A stretch of DNA of 18,266 nt, taken from assembly GCA_023459215.1 (NCBI GenBank), contig JAEWVF010000016.1:1-18266 (forward strand). Reading direction: 5' to 3'. The DNA is from Chloroflexota bacterium. GTDB lineage: Bacteria; Chloroflexota; Anaerolineae; Anaerolineales; Villigracilaceae. Shown here in pieces: positions 13,727 through 18,266 of the stretch (positions are counted from its first letter, which is position 1; the number at the start of each line of letters is the position of its first letter). Below the pieces are notes generated by a model. That model saw only the letters and a list, made by a program, of their open reading frames with translations. It was not told the DNA's origin and did no database searches. The position numbers and the translations under genes were made by a program.

Positions 13727-14065
13727 ATGCCCAAGGAATATTCACGCACTGTCTGGTCATCTGAAGCTGGCGACCAGCGCAAGGAAGATGCCCGGCCTGT
13801 CTTGCAGAAATCCCTGCCACCCGGCGAACAAACCGTGTTCCTGCACCGCGAGTCGAAGGGCCGCGGCGGCAAAGGCGTAACCCTGTTGCGCGGACTGGCG
13901 CTCAACGAGGCGGACTTGTCTGCGCTGGCCAAGAGCCTCAAGCAATCCCTGGGAGTGGGCGGTACGCTCAAGGAGGGCGTGATCGAAATCCAGAGTCAGG
14001 AGCGCGAAAAGATTGCGGACTTGCTAAAGAAGCGCGGCTTCAAGGTCAAACTGGCGGGTGGTTAG
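13727..14065 (+). CDS. SUI1/eIF1-like translation factor (YciH family)
   Basis: This 112-residue protein belongs to the SUI1 fold, the family of eukaryotic and archaeal initiation factor 1 and bacterial YciH. A variable N-terminal tail (about 1-35) is followed by the core: VFLHRESKGRGGKGVTLLRGL (split around residue 45) carries the basic, glycine-rich loop that contacts the ribosome, and LSALAKSLKQSLGVGGTLKEG carries the characteristic GVGGTLKEG motif near 76-84. EIQSQEREKIADLLKKRGFKVKLAGG closes it, in two helices and strands. Archaeal eIF1 helps check start-codon selection; the bacterial protein's role is less settled, with proposals around initiation fidelity or stress. GAAAGG at 13713-13718 lies eight bases before the ATG. 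It is paired with the 77-residue gene three bases upstream. Confidence 0.92.
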   Translation: MPKEYSRTVWSSEAGDQRKEDARPVLQKSLPPGEQTVFLHRESKGRGGKGVTLLRGLALNEADLSALAKSLKQSLGVGGTLKEGVIEIQSQEREKIADLLKKRGFKVKLAGG

Positions 14066-14154
14066 CCTTTTCGGGTTTGTGCGCCAGCGGTCATCTTCTT
14101 TGCAGGAAAAATCATATTCATATTGGGGGATGAAGGCTAAGATAGGGTTGCATG

Positions 14155-14160
14155 AAAGGA
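14155..14160 (+). promoter_or_regulatory. Ribosome binding site of the eight-helix membrane protein
   Basis: AAAGGA sits six bases before the ATG at 14167 and favours it over the upstream in-frame ATG at 14152, which would place this site inside the coding sequence. Confidence 0.6.
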
Positions 14161-14166
14161 AAACGC

Positions 14167-14967
14167 ATGAAAACAACCCATTTTCCACCTATCCAAAATC
14201 TTGCCTGGTTGACAGGCGCCTCCGTTCTGATTGCTGCTTTGATGAGCGCGGCCTCCTTGTCCGGGATATTCTTTGCCGAGGCGCTTTATCCTGGCGCTGA
14301 CTTGCGCCGCTCTTTTCTCTCCAACGATGTGGTTAATCTTGGCCTTGGGCTGCCGATTTTGCTCGGTTCCGTGTTCCTGGCGCGTAAGGGCAACTGGTTC
14401 GGAGGGTTATTCTGGCCGGGCGCTTTGCTGTATGTGGCCTACAACTATATTGCCTATGCGGTTGCGATGCCTTTTACCTGGCAATTTTTTCTTTACCTGA
14501 TCCTGGCTCTCTTGAGCGTGCTGACGGTTTACCGGCTGCTCAAGAGCCTGGATGTGGAGACAATTCGCCAGGGTTTGCGGGGCCAGGTAGCGGAGCGTTT
14601 TTGTGCAGGTGTGCTGGTTGGGTTTGGCCTGCTGTTCTTCGTGATGCGCCTCGGCATTCTTTTCCAACAACAGGCCGGCCCCGAAACGGCGGTTGCCGTG
14701 GCCGACCTGTTGACGATGCCGCTCTGGGTGGCGGGCGGGATTTTACTTTGGCACAAGCAGGCGTTTGGTTATGCCTGTGGGGCGAGCCTGCTCTTCCAGG
14801 CCAGTATGTTGTTCATTGGCCTGTTGGTTTTCTTTGCCTTGCAGCCGCTGCTGGCCGGCATCCCTTTCCCGTTGGATGATTTTGTTGTCATTGCTGCCAT
14901 GGGAGCGCTTTGTTTCGTCCCGTTTGGCCTGTTCGTGCGCGGGATATTGCGCCTCCAGCGCTCCTGA
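14167..14967 (+). CDS. Eight-helix integral membrane protein of unknown function
   Basis: This 266-residue protein, which I cannot assign, has about eight hydrophobic segments spread over the whole length. Examples are TGASVLIAALMSAASLSGIF at the N-terminus, VNLGLGLPILLGSVFLA, GALLYVAYNYIAYAVAM, FFLYLILALLSVLTVY, VLVGFGLLFFVMRLGILF and a last FVVIAAMGALCFVPFGLFV. A cytoplasmic or external loop KSLDVETIRQGLRGQVAERF separates helices four and five. The even number of helices would put both ends on the same side. The start is taken at 14167 because of its AAAGGA; 14152 would add five residues. It follows the SUI1-like gene by about 100 bases in which I see no terminator, and converges with the MBL lipoprotein gene, leaving 11 bases between the stops. 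Confidence 0.8.
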   Translation: MKTTHFPPIQNLAWLTGASVLIAALMSAASLSGIFFAEALYPGADLRRSFLSNDVVNLGLGLPILLGSVFLARKGNWFGGLFWPGALLYVAYNYIAYAVAMPFTWQFFLYLILALLSVLTVYRLLKSLDVETIRQGLRGQVAERFCAGVLVGFGLLFFVMRLGILFQQQAGPETAVAVADLLTMPLWVAGGILLWHKQAFGYACGASLLFQASMLFIGLLVFFALQPLLAGIPFPLDDFVVIAAMGALCFVPFGLFVRGILRLQRS

Positions 14968-14978
14968 GGCCGGGATGC

Positions 14979-15800
14979 TTATTCCAGCCAGTTCAGATTG
15001 TAGATTTTCTGGTAGGAATCGGCTAGATTGCCGATAAACAGGAAGCTGGCTTCGGCTGGCAGGTTTTCTGCGCTGACAAAACAGGGCTGGATGCAGGCGT
15101 ACCCCGCCCAGCGCTGGATCGCCGTTTCGTTGGCCTGTTTTGAGCTATGGGTGGGAATGATCATGCGCGGCTTTAACTGTTCCATCAGGTTAAAACCCTT
15201 CATGTTTTGCATGTTCATATTGCTGAACGAATTGACGAACTGGGTCATGGCAATATCCACCTGGCCCAGCGTTTCGAGCTGTTCGGGGGTCAATTCATCC
15301 TGGCCGATATCGCCAAAGTGCGCCAGGCGCAGTCCGGCAACCTCGATGAGAAAGATGTAATTGGTGCCGTCCTTGGGCTGGAAGTTCTGGCCGGCATTAT
15401 GGGCTGCCGCTATACCGCGGATGGTGACGCCGGGCAGTTCGATCAAGCCTTCTTCGACGATGAGTTTTTGTCCAGGGAAGGTATCGATGAATTCGCGGTT
15501 GAAGTGGTCATCGTGGCTGTGGGTCACCAGCAGGATATCCTGCTCGGTGGGTGGGCTGGTCAGCTTTGATGCGCTGGCCACATCGATCAGGATACGCCAG
15601 CCAGCCGGTGTGCCGATTTCGAACTGGGCGGTATCGACAAAATGCAGGCTGACGCCTTCGGGCGGCTCTGGCGTGGCGGTTGCTGCCGGGGTGCTGGTCG
15701 CCGGAACCGGTGTGGGCGTTGCGGCAGGCGTCGGCGCGGTGCAGGCGCTCAGAACCAGCAAGGTTAGAAAGGCAAGTGTTGGAGCTAGTTTGTTGTGCAT
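14979..15800 (-). CDS. Metallo-beta-lactamase-fold lipoprotein (UlaG-like)
   Basis: This 273-residue protein has a lipoprotein signal peptide ending in the lipobox LSAC (C20), then a threonine/proline/alanine-rich linker (about 21-48) that would hold the domain off the membrane. The metal-binding motif is HSHDDH (H94, H96, D98, H99), joined by H134 in AAAHNAG, D164 in HFGDIG and H218 in PTHSS, which together make a complete two-metal MBL site. The family includes UlaG-type hydrolases and many of unknown substrate; a secreted lipid-anchored form is less usual. A methionine-rich NMNMQNM at 194-200 lies near the active-site side and could be a metal contact or a flexible loop. The ATG at 15800 is chosen because GGAG lies six bases upstream and the signal peptide starts there; the frame opens at 15830. 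It is the last gene of the ABC exporter operon, 26 bases after the permease. Confidence 0.9.
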   Translation of the reverse strand: MHNKLAPTLAFLTLLVLSACTAPTPAATPTPVPATSTPAATATPEPPEGVSLHFVDTAQFEIGTPAGWRILIDVASASKLTSPPTEQDILLVTHSHDDHFNREFIDTFPGQKLIVEEGLIELPGVTIRGIAAAHNAGQNFQPKDGTNYIFLIEVAGLRLAHFGDIGQDELTPEQLETLGQVDIAMTQFVNSFSNMNMQNMKGFNLMEQLKPRMIIPTHSSKQANETAIQRWAGYACIQPCFVSAENLPAEASFLFIGNLADSYQKIYNLNWLE

Positions 15801-15826
15801 GATGTTCTCCGTTGGGGGCAATAGGG

Positions 15827-16612
15827 TCAAACTTCCACCTGGATTCCGCTGCCGCTCTCGTAGCGGCGCAAACCGGTTTGGAACACGAAAATAGCCAGTC
15901 CGAGGAAGGCCAGCGAGCCAACGAACATCTGGGCCAGCACTTCCCAGGTAAAGGAACGGGCAAAGCTGGCTGGCAGGGCGCCCATCAGCGCAGCCGGGAC
16001 CAGGGTGAACAGGATCAGCTTGGCGGTGTTGTCGAACAGGGTGATCGGGTAAATGGCGAAGGTGATCATCGCGTTGACCGCCATCATGCTCAGGTTGCTG
16101 GCGTTGCCGATCCAGAAAGCCAGGCTTTGCACCAGAATCAGGAAGGCGGCGAAAACTGTCGCCGAGAGCAGGATTGCCAGCACGAAACGCAGGAAACTTT
16201 CGGCGGTCATCAAGCCGGAGGCGGCAAAGCTCAGAAAGCCATACAGGAAATCGCCCATCCCGCTCGAGATGGTGCGGCTGGCCAGGGCGTGCAACAGAAC
16301 CGGTTTGGGCAGGGAAAGGTAGTAATCCAGTCGTCCGCGGGTGATGATGTCGCCCAGGTTGAAGGCGTTGCCAAATAAAATGGAAACCAGGCCAAAGGCG
16401 CTGGCAGTGATTCCGAACGTCACATACATATCGGTCACGCCCCAGCCGCGCACATTCTGGAAGCGGTCGAAGAAAATCACCCAGACCAGGAAGTAGATGC
16501 CGTTGTTGAGCATCATGCCAAACATCTGGGTTAAAAAGGAAACGCGATATTCCATCGCCGATTGCAGGTTGGCTTTCCAGACTGCCAGCAGGAATTTCAG
16601 GTTGTTCTTCAT
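15827..16612 (-). CDS. ABC-2 type permease, DUF990 family (second subunit)
   Basis: This 261-residue membrane protein is the second permease of the exporter. It has about six hydrophobic segments, among them MLNNGIYFLVWVIFF, FGITASAFGLVSILFG, FLRFVLAILLSATVFAAFL, MMAVNAMITFAIYPITLF and a last MFVGSLAFLGLAIFVFQTGL. The cytoplasmic motif GRLDYYLSLPKPVLLHAL between helices is typical of the DUF990/ABC-2_2 family, as is the C-terminal GLRRYESGSG. I chose the ATG at 16612, which follows the previous gene's TAA by one base; a GTG at 16621 would overlap it by eight bases. Translational coupling is likely either way. Such pairs with one NatA-like ATPase are usually annotated as drug, lipid or polymer exporters; no substrate can be read from the sequence. 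Confidence 0.9.
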   Translation of the reverse strand: MKNNLKFLLAVWKANLQSAMEYRVSFLTQMFGMMLNNGIYFLVWVIFFDRFQNVRGWGVTDMYVTFGITASAFGLVSILFGNAFNLGDIITRGRLDYYLSLPKPVLLHALASRTISSGMGDFLYGFLSFAASGLMTAESFLRFVLAILLSATVFAAFLILVQSLAFWIGNASNLSMMAVNAMITFAIYPITLFDNTAKLILFTLVPAALMGALPASFARSFTWEVLAQMFVGSLAFLGLAIFVFQTGLRRYESGSGIQVEV

Positions 16613-16613
16613 A

Positions 16614-17399
16614 TTAACCACCGTTCACAGTCAGGTGCGCCAGGCTGCGGCGATAGAAAAACACCAGCAGCAGCGAAAGCCCGGCGATCCAGGCCAGTTG
16701 CATGCCGAAGGTGGCCGCAAAGGCGGATAGCGACGGCTCGATGAACAGGCGCGCCGGGCCGTAAACCATGGCCGAAAAGGGCAGGGCGCGCGCGATGGTT
16801 TGCAGCCACTCCGGGTAGAAATCGAGCGGGATGAGCAGTCCGCCCAGGATGAAGGCGAATTTCTGGTAAATCCACTGGAAAGCCGAGATGTCTTCGACCA
16901 CGAAAGCGGAAAGCCCGATCATGGCGGCGATGCAAAAATTCAGCGTCCAGGCCCCGAAGATGGTGACGGCAACCAGCGGCCAGCCGAAGGCCTGGGGCGG
17001 TGGTCCAACCAGCAGCCAGACCAGTGTCCCGCCCAGCAGGGCGTTCAGTACTGCCCGGAAAACGGTTTCGCCCATCGAACTGCTGTAATGGTAGAGCAGG
17101 AAATCGTACGGTTTGCTCAGGATGTAGGCAATCGAGCCGTCTTTGACCGCATCCGAAATCGTGTTGCCCAGGCGCGGGCGGCTCAGTTCGATGGTTTCAG
17201 CCAGCATCAGGTACCACAGGGTCGTGGCAACTGTCAGCCCGTTGATTTCGTCGGTTCCGGCGGCGGCAAAAGTCACCTGCCAGAGTTGGTGGAAAATCCA
17301 CATGAAGGGCAGGATGATCAGCGAACGGCCCAGCAGTTCACCGGGGTAGGCCAGGCTGTTGATTAGCGTGGCGCGAAAAATGGCGAAATATTTTTGCAT
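16614..17399 (-). CDS. ABC-2 type permease, DUF990 family (first subunit)
   Basis: This 261-residue membrane protein begins MQKYFAIFRATLINSLAYPG and shows about six helices, including SLIILPFMWIFHQLW, TVFRAVLNALLGGTLVWLL, VAVTIFGAWTLNFCIAAMIG and a final LAWIAGLSLLLVFFY. The cytoplasmic loop DAVKDGSIAYILSKPYDFLL matches the equivalent loop (GRLDYYLSLPKP) of the next gene, showing that the two permeases are distant paralogues that probably form a heterodimer. It starts four bases after the ATPase stop and ends one base before the next permease's ATG. There is no clear SD, consistent with translational coupling from the ATPase gene. Confidence 0.9.
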   Translation of the reverse strand: MQKYFAIFRATLINSLAYPGELLGRSLIILPFMWIFHQLWQVTFAAAGTDEINGLTVATTLWYLMLAETIELSRPRLGNTISDAVKDGSIAYILSKPYDFLLYHYSSSMGETVFRAVLNALLGGTLVWLLVGPPPQAFGWPLVAVTIFGAWTLNFCIAAMIGLSAFVVEDISAFQWIYQKFAFILGGLLIPLDFYPEWLQTIARALPFSAMVYGPARLFIEPSLSAFAATFGMQLAWIAGLSLLLVFFYRRSLAHLTVNGG

Positions 17400-17403
17400 G
17401 GCG

Positions 17404-18266
17404 TCACTTGGCTCGTTCGTAAATCATGGCGATGACTTCCTCCAGCGGCGGGTCGGCGATGGTGATGTCGACCAGCGTCCCGGCGGCTGATAAGCGCGGC
17501 AGAACCACGTCCGCCGGGGTGCTGCGGGTATCGAAAGCCAGTTTGACGCCGTAACGACCAACCTTGAGCGTTTCCATCCCTTCGATTTGAAAATCGCCGC
17601 TGACCTCTTCTGCATAGCGCACCTCGACCGTTTTGCGGGTCAGGAATTTGCGTTTCAGGTTCGAAACCTTGTCGCGGTAAACAATCTGGCCGTGGTTGAT
17701 GATAATTACCCGGTGACACAGCGCCTCCAGGTCGCTGGCGTCGTGCGAGGTCAATAACACACCGACGTTTTCCTCCGCGCTCATGGTGCGGATGGCGTCG
17801 CGGATGTGCTGCTTGGCGACCACGTCCAGGCCGATGGAGGGTTCGTCGAGCAGGAGCAGTTTGGGCTTGTGCAGCAGCGAGGCGGCCACTTCACAGCGCA
17901 TGCGTTGCCCAAGCGAGAGTTTGCGCACCGGCGTTTCGAGCAGTTCCTTCAAATCGAAGGCCTCGCTCAGGAACCCGATCCGCTTCTGGATGAAGGCGTC
18001 TTCCAACTCGTAGATTTTGCCGAAGAGGCTGAACGTATCGATGGCCGGCAGGTGATACCACAACTGCGGACGCTGACCGAAGACTGTTCCGATCTGGAAG
18101 GCCAGTTTTTGGCGTTCCTTCCAGGGCACATATCCGAGCACCTGGGCTTCGCCGCCGCTGGGGTGCAGGATGCCGGTCAGGATTTTGATTGTGGTTGACT
18201 TGCCCGCGCCATTCGGGCCGATAAAGCCAAGCAGTTCGCCGTTTTCCATCTCGAACGACAGGTCGC
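17404..18266 (-). CDS. ABC transporter ATPase (5' end outside window)
   Basis: The frame is open to the right edge (the codons before the internal ATG at 18249 read DLSFE), so the true start lies beyond the window. Numbering from that internal ATG, the Walker A motif is GPNGAGKST (11-19), the signature LSLGQRMR at about 111-118, Walker B LLLLDEPSIGLD at about 131-142, and the switch histidine is in LLTSHD near 165-170. The segment after about 190 (FLTRKTVEVRYAEE to the end) is a C-terminal extension typical of NatA/DrrA-like exporters, not the nucleotide-binding core. It drives the two DUF990 permeases encoded directly downstream. All catalytic motifs seen are intact. Confidence 0.95.
   Translation of the reverse strand, partial: DLSFEMENGELLGFIGPNGAGKSTTIKILTGILHPSGGEAQVLGYVPWKERQKLAFQIGTVFGQRPQLWYHLPAIDTFSLFGKIYELEDAFIQKRIGFLSEAFDLKELLETPVRKLSLGQRMRCEVAASLLHKPKLLLLDEPSIGLDVVAKQHIRDAIRTMSAEENVGVLLTSHDASDLEALCHRVIIINHGQIVYRDKVSNLKRKFLTRKTVEVRYAEEVSGDFQIEGMETLKVGRYGVKLAFDTRSTPADVVLPRLSAAGTLVDITIADPPLEEVIAMIYERAK

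Noticed and set aside
1..18266. CRISPR arrays, tRNA or rRNA genes
   Set aside because: No regularly spaced direct repeats, and no rRNA or tRNA-like segments were seen on reading both strands; a covariance search would settle tRNA genes.

Overview
The window looks like a chromosomal segment of a GC-rich bacterium, most plausibly Chloroflexota, class Anaerolineae. This rests on overall gene style: an ECF sigma factor next to a membrane-anchored beta-propeller protein, DUF990-type ABC-2 permease pairs, a CrtI-like oxidoreductase, a bacterial SUI1 protein and a proline/threonine-rich lipoprotein linker. No rRNA or other marker gene is present, so this is inference. There are no tRNA, rRNA or CRISPR features. 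The gene layout is compact, and no stretch longer than about 220 bases lacks a gene.

Region by region. (1) 1-981 is visibly AT-richer than the rest. It holds the N-terminal part of an IS4-like transposase running off the left edge (minus), a nested inverted repeat just upstream of it, and a TOPRIM/DUF4276-like gene (plus) that appears to have lost its 5' end. A strong intrinsic terminator closes the segment at 954-981. (2) 1058-4326 (plus) is a two-gene operon: an ECF sigma factor overlapping, by ATGA, a 904-residue membrane protein with a duplicated extracytoplasmic domain and a C-terminal TolB/WD40-like propeller, probably its anti-sigma or sensor partner. (3) 4344-4440 is a nested palindromic element between convergent genes. 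(4) 4447-8321 (minus) carries, in transcription order, an OmpR/PhoB response regulator, a 216-base gap filled by repeats, a HAMP sensor kinase, a small membrane-anchored unknown protein and a secreted SIMPL-domain protein. (5) 8379-13398 (minus) reads, in transcription order, a six-helix membrane protein, a CrtI-like FAD oxidoreductase, a regulator with two MerR-type domains, and a GH36 alpha-galactosidase, all tightly packed. (6) 13490-14967 (plus) holds a 77-residue protein that may be leaderless, a SUI1/eIF1-like protein and an eight-helix membrane protein. (7) 14979-18266 (minus) is an ABC exporter operon (ATPase, two DUF990 permeases) ending in a metallo-beta-lactamase-fold lipoprotein.

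Functionally, much of the window concerns the cell envelope and signal sensing: sigma/anti-sigma, two-component system, SIMPL protein, exporter and lipoprotein. The alpha-galactosidase, paired with a tandem-MerR regulator and a CrtI-like enzyme, is a metabolic cluster of unclear logic. I see no complete defence system or clearly new pathway. The least ordinary items are the sigma factor's propeller-bearing partner, the tandem-MerR regulator embedded in its cluster, and several families of short palindromic repeats.
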